Of a stretch of DNA of 64,000 bases, positions 9,732 to 19,376 are shown one piece after another. The translations under genes were made by a program, and so were the position numbers. The notes beneath the pieces were generated by a model. That model was not told the DNA's origin, did no database searches, and saw only the letters and a list, made by a program, of their open reading frames with translations. This DNA comes from Hyphomicrobiales bacterium (GTDB lineage Bacteria; Pseudomonadota; Alphaproteobacteria; Rhizobiales; Rhizobiaceae), in contig UCNG01000010.1 in assembly GCA_900473915.1 (NCBI GenBank), positions 1 to 64,000 of the forward strand, in the 5' to 3' direction. Every line of letters begins with the position of its first letter. Within the stretch, counting starts at the first letter, position 1.

Positions 9732-11072
9732 ATGGCATCGGCTGCTGAACAGCTAGTTTCCAATCTCAATTTTTCGGCTTTTTCGAAGGCAGAAGAACTC
9801 AAGAAGCGCATCTGGTTCACGCTGGGGGCTTTGCTCGTATACCGGTTCGGCACCTATATTCCGCTTCCCGGCATCAATCCTGACGCGCTTGCGCAGGCTT
9901 TCCAGCAGCATAGCCAGGGTGTGCTCGGGCTCTTCAACATGTTCGCCGGTGGCGCCGTCGGTCGTATGGCCATTTTCGCGCTCGGCATCATGCCCTATAT
10001 CTCAGCCTCCATTATCGTGCAGCTCATGACGTCGGTCGTCCCGTCGCTTGAAGCGCTGAAGAAGGAAGGCGAGGCGGGTCGCAAGATCATCAATCAGTAC
10101 ACGCGTTACGGCACGGTGCTTCTGGCGCTTGTGCAGGCCTACGCGATTTCAGTCGGTTTGCAGTCCGGTAACGGCATTGTCACCAGTCCAGGACCTTTCT
10201 TCATCGTTTCGTCGGTGATTACCCTTGTGGGTGGCACGATGTTCCTGATGTGGCTCGGCGAGCAGATCACGGCGCGCGGTATCGGTAACGGCATTTCGCT
10301 GATTATCTTCTCGGGCATTGTGGCCAACCTGCCGCATGCAATTTCCGGTACGCTGGAACTCGGTCGTACAGGTGCACTGTCTACGGGCCTTATTCTGGGT
10401 GTCATCATCCTTGCTGTTGTGCTGATCGCGGTCATCGTTTTTGTTGAGCGCGCACAGCGTCGCCTTCTGATCCAGTATCCGAAGCGTCAGGTCGGCAACC
10501 GTATGTTCCAAGGCGACACGTCGCATCTGCCTTTGAAGCTCAATACCGCAGGCGTTATTCCTCCGATTTTCGCCTCGTCGCTGCTGCTTCTGCCTGCGAC
10601 GGTTGCAGGCTTTGCCAACACGACTGAAATGCCCGCCTGGGCGACGACAATTCTCAATGCGCTCGGTCACGGGCAGCCGCTTTATATGCTGTTCTATGCT
10701 GCATTGATGGCATTCTTCTGCTTCTTCTATACGGCCATTGTGTTCAATCCCAAGGACACCGCTGACCAGCTCAAGAAGCATTCCGGCTTTATTCCGGGCA
10801 TCCGTCCGGGTGAGCGCACTGCCGAATATATAGACTATGTGCTGACACGCATCACTGTTGTCGGTGCCATCTATATCGTGCTTGTCTGTCTCCTGCCGGA
10901 ATTCCTGATTTCCGCAACCGGTGTGCCGTTCTATCTCGGTGGCACCTCGCTGCTGATCGTTGTGAGCGTGACGCTCGATACGGTTGCGCAAATTCAGGGG
11001 CATCTGATCGCCCATCAGTATGAAGGGTTGATCAAGAAGTCCAAACTCAGAGGTGGGAAACGCAATAAATGA
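9732..11072 (+). CDS. secY: Protein translocase subunit SecY
   Basis: SecY (446 residues, E. coli 443) is the pore of the SecYEG inner-membrane translocon. About ten hydrophobic segments alternate with polar loops, and the [10 protein letters not shown] and [14 protein letters not shown] motifs are characteristic. The ATG at 9732 with GGAGAAATTTA upstream is the right start; codons upstream read into the leader. The stop overlaps the adk ATG (ATGA). Confidence 0.97.
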   Translation: MASAAEQLVSNLNFSAFSKAEELKKRIWFTLGALLVYRFGTYIPLPGINPDALAQAFQQHSQGVLGLFNMFAGGAVGRMAIFALGIMPYISASIIVQLMTSVVPSLEALKKEGEAGRKIINQYTRYGTVLLALVQAYAISVGLQSGNGIVTSPGPFFIVSSVITLVGGTMFLMWLGEQITARGIGNGISLIIFSGIVANLPHAISGTLELGRTGALSTGLILGVIILAVVLIAVIVFVERAQRRLLIQYPKRQVGNRMFQGDTSHLPLKLNTAGVIPPIFASSLLLLPATVAGFANTTEMPAWATTILNALGHGQPLYMLFYAALMAFFCFFYTAIVFNPKDTADQLKKHSGFIPGIRPGERTAEYIDYVLTRITVVGAIYIVLVCLLPEFLISATGVPFYLGGTSLLIVVSVTLDTVAQIQGHLIAHQYEGLIKKSKLRGGKRNK

Positions 11073-11653
11073 GACTGATACTTCTTGGGCCGCCCGGAGC
11101 AGGTAAGGGGACGCAGGCTGGACTTCTTACCAAGAAGCATGGAATTCCTCAGCTCTCGACCGGCGACATGCTGCGTGCGGCAGTCGCCCAGCAGAGTGAG
11201 ATCGGGAAGCGCGCCAAGGCCGTGATGGATGCCGGGCAACTGGTTTCCGACGAGATCGTGAACCAGATCGTATCGGAGCGTATCGATGCTCCTGACTGCG
11301 CGAACGGTTTCATCCTCGACGGCTATCCGCGCACGGTTCCACAGGCTCAGGCTCTGGGAACGATGCTGGCGGGGAAGGGCCTGAAGCTCGACGCAGTTAT
11401 TGAACTGAAAGTCGATGAAAATGCTCTCGTCAAGCGGATGGAAAGCCGTGTGGCCGATACGATCGCCAAGGGCGGTCAGGTTCGTTCGGATGATAATCCG
11501 GAAGCTTTCCGCAAGCGTCTCGTGGAGTACCGCGAAAAGACTGCGCCGCTTTCCAGTTATTATGCAGGAACCGGTGAATTGCGCGTCATCAATGGCATGG
11601 CGCCGGTTGAAGAAGTTACTGCCGAAATCGAGAGAATTCTCGTTCCGGCGTGA
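11069..11653 (+). CDS. adk: Adenylate kinase (short form)
   Basis: Adenylate kinase converts AMP and ATP to two ADP. The P-loop GPPGAGKGT is at residues 7-15, the AMP-binding DGYPRT motif is near residue 84, and [11 protein letters not shown] is present. At 194 residues it lacks the roughly 27-residue LID insertion of the E. coli enzyme (214), as in other Rhizobiales short-type kinases. Its place between secY and rpsM, with no rpmJ, is a lineage feature. It overlaps secY by 4 nt. Confidence 0.96.
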   Translation: MRLILLGPPGAGKGTQAGLLTKKHGIPQLSTGDMLRAAVAQQSEIGKRAKAVMDAGQLVSDEIVNQIVSERIDAPDCANGFILDGYPRTVPQAQALGTMLAGKGLKLDAVIELKVDENALVKRMESRVADTIAKGGQVRSDDNPEAFRKRLVEYREKTAPLSSYYAGTGELRVINGMAPVEEVTAEIERILVPA

Positions 11654-11688
11654 AAATCGAAGAGGCTTGAAGAAGCCTTGTTCGAATA

Positions 11689-11721
11689 CGGGCAGGGAAA
11701 GCGTGAAGCGTTTTCTGCCCG
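11689..11721 (+). terminator. Possible terminator after adk
   Basis: CGGGCAG at 11689-11695 pairs with CTGCCCG at 11715-11721, extended by G-T and A-T pairs, followed by GTTTATT. The tail is weak, so this may be a partial terminator ahead of rpsM. The 297-nt spacer to rpsM (11654-11950) holds nothing else that I can name. Confidence 0.4.
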
Positions 11722-11950
11722 TTTATTGCTTCCAGAAGTTGCTTGGGTTGCCTGTTAGGCCGGTTTGATGGCTTTACGGACAGTTAAGAGTTGACTTTTT
11801 CGGGCGATTCCGTCAAAGACTGCGCCACTTCAACTGGTTTTGAATGGCGGGTATCGGCGGAAATCGAAAGAGGCCGGTACCGGTCATTTAATGCTGTCTG
11901 GTTGATCGCATCTGCCAGATGGAAATTTTTATAACTCAAGGAGAACAGAC

Positions 11951-12319
11951 GTGGCACGTATCGCTGGCGTCAACATCCCGACGAACAAGCGCGTTGTTAT
12001 TGCGCTTCAGTACATTCACGGGATCGGACCGAAATTTGCTCGGGAAATCGTAACGAAGGTCGGCATTGCTGACGATCGTCGCGTTAACCAGCTGTCGGAT
12101 GCTGAAGTCCTTCAGATCCGCGAAGCAATCGATGCTGACTACCAGGTCGAAGGTGACCTGCGTCGTGAAGTTTCGATGAACATCAAGCGCCTGATGGACC
12201 TGGGTTGCTACCGCGGCCTGCGTCATCGTCGTTCGCTGCCGGTTCGCGGTCAGCGCACGCACACCAACGCACGCACTCGCAAGGGTCCGGCGAAGGCAAT
12301 CGCAGGCAAGAAGAAGTAA
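11951..12319 (+). CDS. rpsM: 30S ribosomal protein S13
   Basis: S13 (122 residues, E. coli 118) contacts the P-site tRNA and forms bridge B1. The start [25 protein letters not shown] and the C-terminal [21 protein letters not shown] are diagnostic. It uses a GTG start preceded by AAGGAGA. A long spacer upstream and hairpins downstream set it apart from its neighbours. Confidence 0.97.
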   Translation: MARIAGVNIPTNKRVVIALQYIHGIGPKFAREIVTKVGIADDRRVNQLSDAEVLQIREAIDADYQVEGDLRREVSMNIKRLMDLGCYRGLRHRRSLPVRGQRTHTNARTRKGPAKAIAGKKK

Positions 12320-12322
12320 TAT

Positions 12323-12344
12323 CGACGGGACGCAAGTTCCGTCG
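12323..12344 (+). other. GNRA-capped hairpin after rpsM
   Basis: A 9-bp stem with one G-U pair (12323-12331 with 12336-12344) closes a GCAA tetraloop and begins 3 nt after the rpsM stop. It has no T-run. A second GGTCC/GGACC pairing follows near 12374-12394, so the rpsM-rpsK spacer is highly structured. Confidence 0.45.
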
Positions 12345-12446
12345 AGCCTTTCCGGTGTGCCGGTTGGGTTTGATGCTGGTCCTTTCTTGAGGACCGGTGT
12401 AGCCGCTGGAATTACGGCGGTGTAGAGATCGATTGAAAGGACTATC

Positions 12447-12836
12447 ATGGCCAAGGAAGCCACGCGCGTTCGCCGTCGCGAGCGTAAAAACATCTCGTCG
12501 GGCGTTGCCCACGTAAATTCGACGTTCAACAACACCATGATCACCATTACGGATGCTCAGGGCAATGCGATTGCCTGGTCGTCTGCCGGTGCTCAGGGTT
12601 TCAAGGGTTCGCGTAAGTCGACCCCGTTTGCCGCACAGATCGCTGCCGAAGACTGCGCCAAGAAAGCACAGGAACATGGCATGCGCTCCCTCGAAGTCGA
12701 GGTTTGCGGACCGGGCTCTGGCCGTGAATCCGCGCTGCGCGCCCTTCAGGCTGCCGGCTTTGTGATCACGTCGATCCGCGATGTTACGCCGATCCCGCAC
12801 AACGGTTGCCGTCCGCGCAAGAAGCGCCGGGTCTAA
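12447..12836 (+). CDS. rpsK: 30S ribosomal protein S11
   Basis: S11 (129 residues, same as E. coli) lines the mRNA exit channel. [19 protein letters not shown] and the C-terminal [18 protein letters not shown] identify it. No rpsD lies between rpsK and rpoA, which is usual in alphaproteobacteria. A GAAAGGA motif precedes the ATG. Confidence 0.97.
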
Positions 12837-12856
12837 TCCTCGTTCACATGCCGTAC

Positions 12857-12885
12857 GAGCCTCGGGCTTTTCAAGTTCGGGGCTC
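12857..12885 (+). other. Hairpin between rpsK and rpoA
   Basis: GAGCCTCG (12857-12864) pairs with CGGGGCTC (12878-12885) with one G-U pair. A second short stem, CGCTAC with GTAGCG, lies at 12908-12928, about 24 nt before rpoA. These may tune RNA polymerase alpha expression relative to ribosomal proteins. Confidence 0.35.
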
Positions 12886-12951
12886 CTCTGCGGTTTCTTC
12901 ACTTGATCGCTACGATAGGATGGTAGCGACGAATGATAGAGGGATATCTAT

Positions 12952-13965
12952 ATGATCCAGAAGAACTGGCAGGAACTCATCAAGCCGAACAAGGTGGATT
13001 TCATCACCAACGGCTCCCGCACGCATGCAACCGTCGTTGCTGAACCGCTGGAACGCGGCTTCGGTTTGACGCTCGGTAATGCCCTGCGTCGCGTGCTTCT
13101 GTCGTCGCTTCGCGGCGCTGCCGTGACCGCCATTCAGATCGATGGCGTTCTGCATGAATTCTCTTCGATCCCGGGCGTCCGCGAAGACGTTACGGATATC
13201 GTTCTGAACGTCAAGGAAATCGCTATCCGTATGGAAGGCGAGGGCCCGAAGCGCATGGTCGTCCGCAAGGAAGGCCCAGGCGTCGTTACGGCTGGCGACA
13301 TTCAGACCGTCGGCGATGTCGAGATCCTCAATCCGGATCACGTCATCTGCACGCTGGACGAAGGCGCTGAAATCCGCATGGAATTCACCGTCAACACTGG
13401 CAAGGGCTACGTGCCTGCCGACCGCAACCGCGCAGAAGATGCTCCGATCGGGCTTATCCCGGTTGACAGCCTGTATTCTCCGGTTCGCAAGGTGTCGTAC
13501 AAGATCGAGAACACCCGTGAAGGTCAGGTTCTTGACTATGACAAGCTGACGCTGAACATCGAGACAAACGGCTCGGTTACAGGCGAAGACGCGGTGGCAT
13601 ATGCCGCTCGTATTCTCCAGGACCAGCTGGCGATCTTCGTCAACTTCGAAGAACCGCAGAAGGAAGCTCCGCAGGAACAGGTTGCGGAACTGGCTTTCAA
13701 CCCGGCTCTGCTCAAGAAGGTGGACGAACTCGAACTGTCTGTCCGTTCGGCAAACTGCCTGAAGAACGACAACATCGTCTACATCGGCGATCTGATCCAG
13801 AAGACGGAAGCCGAGATGCTGCGGACTCCGAATTTCGGCCGCAAGTCGCTCAACGAGATCAAGGAAGTTCTGGCATCGATGGGTCTCCATCTCGGTATGG
13901 AAATCCCGTCCTGGCCGCCGGAAAATATCGAAGACCTCGCCAAGCGCTACGAAGACCAATATTGA
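12952..13965 (+). CDS. rpoA: RNA polymerase alpha subunit
   Basis: RpoA (337 residues, E. coli 329) dimerises to nucleate the polymerase and contacts promoter UP elements and activators. The N-terminal assembly domain ([23 protein letters not shown], about residues 30-50) and the C-terminal domain (about 255-325, with [17 protein letters not shown]) are both present. Its TGA overlaps the first bases of a palindromic repeat copy. Confidence 0.98.
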   Translation: MIQKNWQELIKPNKVDFITNGSRTHATVVAEPLERGFGLTLGNALRRVLLSSLRGAAVTAIQIDGVLHEFSSIPGVREDVTDIVLNVKEIAIRMEGEGPKRMVVRKEGPGVVTAGDIQTVGDVEILNPDHVICTLDEGAEIRMEFTVNTGKGYVPADRNRAEDAPIGLIPVDSLYSPVRKVSYKIENTREGQVLDYDKLTLNIETNGSVTGEDAVAYAARILQDQLAIFVNFEEPQKEAPQEQVAELAFNPALLKKVDELELSVRSANCLKNDNIVYIGDLIQKTEAEMLRTPNFGRKSLNEIKEVLASMGLHLGMEIPSWPPENIEDLAKRYEDQY

Positions 13966-14027
13966 GCATTTCCAGCGAAAGTGCGCCGCGGTTTCGCGTC
14001 GGATAATGCGTAAAATGAAAATGAGAC
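13964..14027 (+). repeat. Diverged copy of the mosaic palindromic repeat
   Basis: GAGCATTTCCAGC, then AAAGTGCG, GCGGTTT, and GGATAATGCGTAAAA in the same order as the reverse complement of the conserved arm of the copies at 30905-31005 and 40683-40787. The copy lies between rpoA and rplQ, and its first bases overlap the rpoA stop (TGA at 13963-13965). It is a degenerate single arm, not the full palindrome. Confidence 0.7.
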
Positions 14028-14066
14028 CGGAAATATCCCGGCTAGAACTAATTAAGGAGAAGGCTC

Positions 14067-14495
14067 ATGCGTCACGGTAACGGATACCGTAAGCTGAACC
14101 GCACTGCCTCGCACCGCAAGGCGATGTTCGCCAACATGGCTGCTTCGCTTATCGAACACGAGCAGATTGTGACGACGCTTCCGAAAGCTAAGGAAATTCG
14201 CCCGATCGTTGAAAAGCTTGTCACGCTCGGCAAGCGCGGCGATCTGCATGCCCGCCGTCAGGCTATCTCGGCTATTCGCGACGTCAAGCTCGTCGCAAAG
14301 CTGTTCGATACGCTGGCTGCTCGCTATGCAACTCGCAACGGCGGCTACATCCGCATCATGAAGGCTGGCTTCCGCGCTGGCGACAACGCGCCGCTGGCAG
14401 TTGTCGAGTTCGTGGAACGCGACGTCGATGCAAAGGGCAAGGCTGACCGCGCCCGCGTCGAAGCCGAACAGGCCGCTGAAGCAGACGCAGCGTAA
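14067..14495 (+). CDS. rplQ: 50S ribosomal protein L17
   Basis: L17 (142 residues, E. coli 127) is a tunnel-exit protein. [32 protein letters not shown] is the family N-terminus. The extra length is an Ala/Glu-rich C-terminal tail. An AAGGAGAAGG motif precedes the ATG. It ends the ribosomal superoperon, before a strong terminator. Confidence 0.97.
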   Translation: MRHGNGYRKLNRTASHRKAMFANMAASLIEHEQIVTTLPKAKEIRPIVEKLVTLGKRGDLHARRQAISAIRDVKLVAKLFDTLAARYATRNGGYIRIMKAGFRAGDNAPLAVVEFVERDVDAKGKADRARVEAEQAAEADAA

Positions 14496-14520
14496 TCTGC
14501 GCTGATTTCTGATCAATAAA

Positions 14521-14545
14521 AGGGCCGCCTCGTGCGGCCCTTTTT
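14521..14545 (+). terminator. Intrinsic terminator of the ribosomal superoperon
   Basis: AGGGCCGC (14521-14528) pairs with GCGGCCCT (14534-14541) around CTCGT, followed by a five-T run and preceded by four A, so it should work in both directions. Confidence 0.9.
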
Positions 14546-14693
14546 ATTTGCGCATTTGACGGAAAATTGCACGGCTTTTATCCCACGTCACAATGTAGCC
14601 CTTTATCCTTGTCCTCAGTTGACTACATTCAAGATTGATTCATGTCCGCTTTCACAGAAGCGGCAGTAAGCTTGACAAGCGCGGAGTATGTGC

Positions 14694-16118
14694 ATGAATT
14701 GGCGACGTCTAGGTATATTGGGGCTTGTACTGACATCCATCGGATTGGCTGTGCCGTCAGCTCTGGCGCAGGACGCGCCTGCGACGCCTCAAAAACAGAT
14801 ACCGCTCAATCGTGCCGATATGCAGTTGTCTTTCGCTCCGCTTGTGAAGGAAACAACACCGGCTGTTGTGAATGTCTATGCGGCGCGTCAGGTGCAGGCA
14901 CGTTCGCCGTTTGCCGGTGATCCATTCTTTGAGCAATTCTTCGGACGGCAGTTCGGAGAAAGCAAGCCGCGCATTCAGCAATCGCTCGGTTCCGGGGTTA
15001 TCGTTGACAGTTCAGGCATCGTGGTGACGAACAATCATGTCATCAAGGATGCCGATGAAATCAAGGTCGCTCTGTCAGATGGTCGCGAGTTTGAAAGCAA
15101 ACTGCTTTTGCGTGATGAAACCACAGACCTTGCCGTTCTCAAGATCGAATCCAAGGACAAGTTTCCGGTGCTTGGCCTTGGCAATTCCGATGACGTGGAA
15201 GTCGGCGATCTGGTGCTGGCCATCGGCAATCCATTCGGCGTTGGCCAGACGGTAACGAGCGGTATCGTTTCCGCGCAATCGCGCACCCAGGTTGGCATTT
15301 CCGATTTCGATTTCTTCATACAGACGGATGCGGCCATCAACCCCGGAAATTCGGGCGGTGCGCTGATCGACATGCGCGGACGCCTGATCGGCATCAACAC
15401 CGCGATCTATTCGCGCTCCGGAGGCTCGGTGGGGATCGGGTTCGCGATTCCTTCGAACATGGTTCGCGCCGTTGTCGAGGCCGCTCAGAAGGGCAGCGCG
15501 AGTTTTGAGCGCCCTTATATCGGAGCTACTTTCCAGGGTGTGACCGCCGATTTGGCCGAAGGTCTCGGCATGGATAAGCCATACGGCGCCTTGATCACCG
15601 CGATCGCAAAGGGCGGTCCGGCTGAAGCTGCCGGGCTGAAAATTGGTGATGTGGTTTTGTCCGTTCAGGGCGTCCGCGTCGATAATCAGGACGTTCTTGG
15701 CTATCGTCTTTCGACTGCCGGCATTGGTAACACCGTGTCGATCGGAGTCATGAGGAACGGAAAGAACCAGACCATCCCGGTGAAGCTCTCTAAAGCGCCG
15801 GCTGTGAAGGAGACGGAACCGCAGGTTATCGATGGCGACAATCCCTTTGCAGGCGCATCAGTGCTTGAACTCACGCCTTCGACGGCTGCGAAATTGCGCC
15901 TCAAGCGCGATAGCCAAGGCGTGGCGGTCGTTGACGTCTATTCCGGTTCTCCGGCAGCACGTTTGGGCTTGCGCCCCGGCGATATCGTTCGCAGCATCAA
16001 CGGAAACTCCATCCGCACCGTGGGCGACCTGACCGCGATTCTGGAAGCGGGGCGTGGCCTCGCGTGGCGGCTTGAAGTGGAACGCAACGGCATGCTGTTG
16101 CGCCAGTTTGTGCGTTAA
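14694..16118 (+). CDS. Deg/HtrA-family periplasmic serine protease
   Basis: This 474-residue Do-like protease degrades or refolds misfolded envelope proteins. A signal peptide (about residues 1-26, ending SALAQ) leads a trypsin-like domain with the triad His115, Asp145 and Ser220 (in NPGNSGG), then two PDZ domains (about 255-350 and 375-470). The start at 14694 has GGAG 7 nt upstream; an ATG two codons earlier lies too close to it. The gene stands alone between a terminator and rarA. Which of degP, degQ or degS it corresponds to cannot be decided from sequence; two PDZ domains favour DegP/DegQ. Confidence 0.93.
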   Translation: MNWRRLGILGLVLTSIGLAVPSALAQDAPATPQKQIPLNRADMQLSFAPLVKETTPAVVNVYAARQVQARSPFAGDPFFEQFFGRQFGESKPRIQQSLGSGVIVDSSGIVVTNNHVIKDADEIKVALSDGREFESKLLLRDETTDLAVLKIESKDKFPVLGLGNSDDVEVGDLVLAIGNPFGVGQTVTSGIVSAQSRTQVGISDFDFFIQTDAAINPGNSGGALIDMRGRLIGINTAIYSRSGGSVGIGFAIPSNMVRAVVEAAQKGSASFERPYIGATFQGVTADLAEGLGMDKPYGALITAIAKGGPAEAAGLKIGDVVLSVQGVRVDNQDVLGYRLSTAGIGNTVSIGVMRNGKNQTIPVKLSKAPAVKETEPQVIDGDNPFAGASVLELTPSTAAKLRLKRDSQGVAVVDVYSGSPAARLGLRPGDIVRSINGNSIRTVGDLTAILEAGRGLAWRLEVERNGMLLRQFVR

Positions 16119-16205
16119 TCCGATACCTGCAGATCGCTAAACGTTGCATGCCGCTTCGGGCCGCATTATGCCTGAGGCGGTATAGTCTTTTGATAGAGCA
16201 ATGGA

Positions 16206-17522
16206 ATGAGCGACCTTTTCTCAGCAGCGGCAGACCCGAACGCGGATCGCAACCGGCCGCTTGCTGACCGCCTGCGACCGAGACACTTGTCGGAAGTGAC
16301 CGGCCAGGAGCATTTGACCGGGCCTGAAGGTGTGCTGACACGCATGATCGCGTCCGGCTCGCTCGGCTCCATGATCTTCTGGGGGCCTCCAGGTACCGGC
16401 AAGACGACGGTCGCCCGCCTGCTTGCCGGTGAGACCGATCTGGCGTTCGAACAGATTTCGGCGATCTTCTCCGGCGTTGCCGATCTCAAGAAGGTATTTG
16501 AAGCCGCCCGCGCACGGCGCATGTCCGGTCGACAGACGCTGCTTTTCGTGGACGAGATTCATCGGTTCAATCGCGCGCAGCAGGATAGTTTTCTGCCGGT
16601 CATGGAGGACGGTACCGTTATCCTGATCGGCGCCACGACGGAGAATCCATCGTTCGAACTCAATGCCGCTCTTTTGTCCCGGGCAAGGGTGCTGACCTTT
16701 CATCCTCATGATGGCGAAAGCATCGCAACCCTTCTGATCCGTGCCGAAGAGCAGGAGGAGCGTCCTTTGCCGCTCGACGAGGAAGCGCGGGCAAGCCTCA
16801 TTCGCATGGCCGATGGAGACGGACGTGCTGCGCTGACGCTTGCCGAGGAAGTCTGGCGCGCTGCGCGCCCGGATGAGGTGTTCACGGCAGAAAAATTACA
16901 GGACGTGGTACAACGCCGGGCTCCGGTCTATGACAAGGGGCAGGACGGGCATTACAATCTGATTTCGGCGTTGCATAAATCCGTTCGCGGATCGGACCCG
17001 GATGCGGCGCTCTATTATCTTTCGCGTATGTTCGATGCAGGCGAGGACCCCTTATACCTCGGTCGGCGGCTTGTCCGCATGGCGGTCGAAGACATAGGCC
17101 TTGCCGATCCACAGGCCCTTGTCATCTGCAATGCCGCCAAGGATTCCTATGACTATCTGGGGTCTCCGGAAGGTGAACTGGCGCTGGCGCAGGCTTGTGT
17201 TTATCTGGCGACCGCGCCGAAATCGAACGCTGTGTATGTGGCCTATAAAGCATCGATGCGCGCTGCGAAGGAAAATGGTTCTCTGCTGCCGCCGAAGCAT
17301 ATCCTCAACGCGCCGACCAAGCTGATGAAGAACGAGGGTTATGGCGAGGGCTACGCTTATGACCATGATCAGCCGGATGCTTTTTCAGGGCAGGATTACT
17401 TTCCGGAAAGCATGGGAAGGCAGAAATTCTACGATCCACCGGAGCGGGGCTTCGAGCGGGATATTCGCAAGCGCCTGGAATACTGGGCTCGCTTGCGACA
17501 GGAGCGCCAAGGACGACGCTGA
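16206..17522 (+). CDS. rarA: Replication-associated recombination protein A (AAA+ ATPase)
   Basis: RarA/MgsA (438 residues) is a AAA+ clamp-loader-like ATPase that acts at stalled replication forks. Walker A GPPGTGKTT lies at residues 60-68 and Walker B LLFVDEIHRF near 112-121; the C-terminal MgsA tetramerisation region (YLSRMFDAGEDPLYLGRRLVRMA and PKHILNAPTKLM) is present. It follows the protease by 87 nt and may share its transcript. A terminator follows. Confidence 0.94.
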   Translation: MSDLFSAAADPNADRNRPLADRLRPRHLSEVTGQEHLTGPEGVLTRMIASGSLGSMIFWGPPGTGKTTVARLLAGETDLAFEQISAIFSGVADLKKVFEAARARRMSGRQTLLFVDEIHRFNRAQQDSFLPVMEDGTVILIGATTENPSFELNAALLSRARVLTFHPHDGESIATLLIRAEEQEERPLPLDEEARASLIRMADGDGRAALTLAEEVWRAARPDEVFTAEKLQDVVQRRAPVYDKGQDGHYNLISALHKSVRGSDPDAALYYLSRMFDAGEDPLYLGRRLVRMAVEDIGLADPQALVICNAAKDSYDYLGSPEGELALAQACVYLATAPKSNAVYVAYKASMRAAKENGSLLPPKHILNAPTKLMKNEGYGEGYAYDHDQPDAFSGQDYFPESMGRQKFYDPPERGFERDIRKRLEYWARLRQERQGRR

Positions 17523-17593
17523 CGTCTGGAGCGGGTTTGCTTTTGATGGAAGCGCTACAATCCCCATAGTTATCCACATTCGTCCACAGTTTG

Positions 17594-17628
17594 AGCCGCG
17601 ACCGCTTTGACCGCGGCTTTTGTTTTGC
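17594..17628 (+). terminator. Terminator after rarA
   Basis: AGCCGCG (17594-17600) pairs with CGCGGCT (17612-17618), followed by TTTGTTTTG. The T-rich tail supports intrinsic termination. Confidence 0.65.
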
Positions 17629-17732
17629 TTCTTCACACGGTTTTGAAGGTGCCGGAAAGGGACGGCCCATCGTTAGAAAGGTCTTCTTAATCTTTACATT
17701 TTATCAATCTTTGCAAAGAGACGAGGTTTTCC

Positions 17733-18317
17733 ATGATGCGCGTTTTGTTTCTCGTCGCGCTCGTGATCCTTGGAGGCTGCGCAACCGCCCCACGGCAGGT
17801 CAACAATGTGTGCGCGGTCTTCGATCAACGCGACGGTTGGTTCAATAATTGGCAGACGGCTGCCACGCGGGTTTCACGCGAGTTCGGTGTGCCGGTTCCG
17901 GTTCTGATGGCGACGATATATACCGAATCCGGCTTCCAGCCCTATGCTCGCCCGCCACGCACCAAGATTCTCTGGATCATTCCGTGGAAGCGGGCTTCGA
18001 GTGCCTATGGCTATTCGCAGGCGCTGAACGGCACCTGGGACCGTTACAAGCGGGAAACCGGTCGCTGGACCGCGTCGCGTACCAATTTTGCAGACGCTAT
18101 CCATTTTATCGGCTGGTATCATTATCAAAGCTATCTGAAGAACGGCATCAACCGCTCTGATGCCTACAGCCTTTACCTCGCTTACTATTCGGGTCATGGC
18201 GGTTATGCGCGCGGTGCCTGGCGCGGAAATGCAACGGCGCTTAACGGGGCGAAACGCGCCCAGGCCATGGCTAATCGCTATGCTGTGCAATTGCGAAGCT
18301 GCGGACGATTCAGCTAA
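17733..18317 (+). CDS. Lipoprotein with transglycosylase SLT-like domain
   Basis: This 194-residue lipoprotein has a signal peptide ending in a lipobox (LGGC, Cys16). The rest resembles the soluble lytic transglycosylase fold: the likely catalytic Glu65 lies in YTESGFQP, followed by AYGYSQALNGTWDRY and an AYYSGHGGY segment. Such enzymes cleave peptidoglycan glycan strands at the outer membrane inner face. ATG at 17733 follows GAGG by 7 nt. Substrate and role are inferred from the domain only. Confidence 0.85.
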   Translation: MMRVLFLVALVILGGCATAPRQVNNVCAVFDQRDGWFNNWQTAATRVSREFGVPVPVLMATIYTESGFQPYARPPRTKILWIIPWKRASSAYGYSQALNGTWDRYKRETGRWTASRTNFADAIHFIGWYHYQSYLKNGINRSDAYSLYLAYYSGHGGYARGAWRGNATALNGAKRAQAMANRYAVQLRSCGRFS

Positions 18318-18417
18318 AAAGCGGGAAGGGCGGGCTTTTTGCCTGCAATCGGAACACCATCCGGCCTTATTCGCTATTATCATGCAAGCCGAATCGCTAA
18401 TTGAGGATCACCATTTC

Positions 18418-19083
18418 ATGCTGAAGAAGATCGGGATTGCCCTTTTCGCCGCCACTTTTCTTGCCGGTTGCACCACTGATCCCTATACCGGGGAACAGAA
18501 GATGTCGAACACCGCCGGTGGTGCCGCGATCGGCGCGGCTGTGGGCGCTCTGGGCGGCCTGATGGTCGGTGGGTCCAGCCGTGCGCAGCGTAATGCCGTG
18601 CTGATCGGTGCCGGTATCGGCGCACTCGGTGGCGGCGCCATCGGCAATTACATGGATCGTCAGGAAAACGAGCTTCGCGCACAGTTGCAGGGGACGGGCG
18701 TGTCCGTGACCCGCAATGGCGACCAGATCATCCTGAACATGCCCTCGAGCATCACTTTCGATACCGATCAGGACCAGGTGAAGAGCCAGTTCTATCCGAC
18801 GCTTAATTCAGTCGCGATTGTGCTGCGCAAGTTCAACCAGACGCTTGTGGACGTTTACGGTCATACCGACTCGACGGGCAGCGCCAGCTACAATCAGGGC
18901 CTCTCGCAGCGTCGTGCCGCCTCGGTTGCAAGCTACCTCGGTTCGCAGGGAATCGATCCGCGCCGCTTTGCAGTTATCGGCTATGGTGCGAGCCAGCCGG
19001 TCGCGACCAACGCAACGCCGGAAGGACGCGCACAGAACCGTCGCGTGGAAATCCAGATTTCACCGCTTCGCGCTGCGAGCTGA
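18418..19083 (+). CDS. OmpA-family lipoprotein with glycine-zipper segment
   Basis: This 221-residue protein has a lipobox (LAGC, Cys18), a glycine-rich zipper region (about residues 38-80, GGAAIGAAVGALGG), and a C-terminal OmpA domain (about 105-220) that binds peptidoglycan, with DVYGHTDSTGSASYNQGLSQRRA. It resembles YiaD-type proteins rather than Pal, which lies with the tol genes. It may tether the outer membrane to the cell wall. A strong terminator follows. Confidence 0.88.
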   Translation: MLKKIGIALFAATFLAGCTTDPYTGEQKMSNTAGGAAIGAAVGALGGLMVGGSSRAQRNAVLIGAGIGALGGGAIGNYMDRQENELRAQLQGTGVSVTRNGDQIILNMPSSITFDTDQDQVKSQFYPTLNSVAIVLRKFNQTLVDVYGHTDSTGSASYNQGLSQRRAASVASYLGSQGIDPRRFAVIGYGASQPVATNATPEGRAQNRRVEIQISPLRAAS

Positions 19084-19114
19084 TTCCGTTTCGCAGAGTT
19101 AGATGCTGCAATGA

Positions 19115-19145
19115 CGCAGTCCTTCGAAAGAAGGGCTGCGTTTTT
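19115..19145 (+). terminator. Terminator after the OmpA-like lipoprotein gene
   Basis: An 11-bp stem with one G-U pair (19115-19125 with 19130-19140) closes a GAAA tetraloop and runs into five T. Confidence 0.9.
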
Positions 19146-19238
19146 GTTTGTCCTCGCGAATCGTCGGCTGTCATGATTTGGCTTGAACCAGGCTAATTGC
19201 TGGATGGTTCAATTATTTTCGCAATCTCTGATATTAGA

Positions 19239-19253
19239 GAACAATTATAGAAC
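19239..19253 (-). promoter_or_regulatory. LexA (SOS) box of recA
   Basis: GAAC (19239-19242), seven bases, GAAC (19250-19253); read on the other strand this is GTTC-N7-GTTC, the established alphaproteobacterial LexA operator. It lies 124 nt before the recA start codon and implies DNA-damage induction of recA. Confidence 0.85.
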
Positions 19254-19376
19254 AAAAATACAGAGGCCTTTTTAATCAATGGCTTAGACTCATTGCCAAA
19301 TGAGAACAAAAAGGATACAAATAGATCGTGGCAACGAGCCTGCCGGGCTTCTAGCGAGACAAGAGGATGGTGTAAG

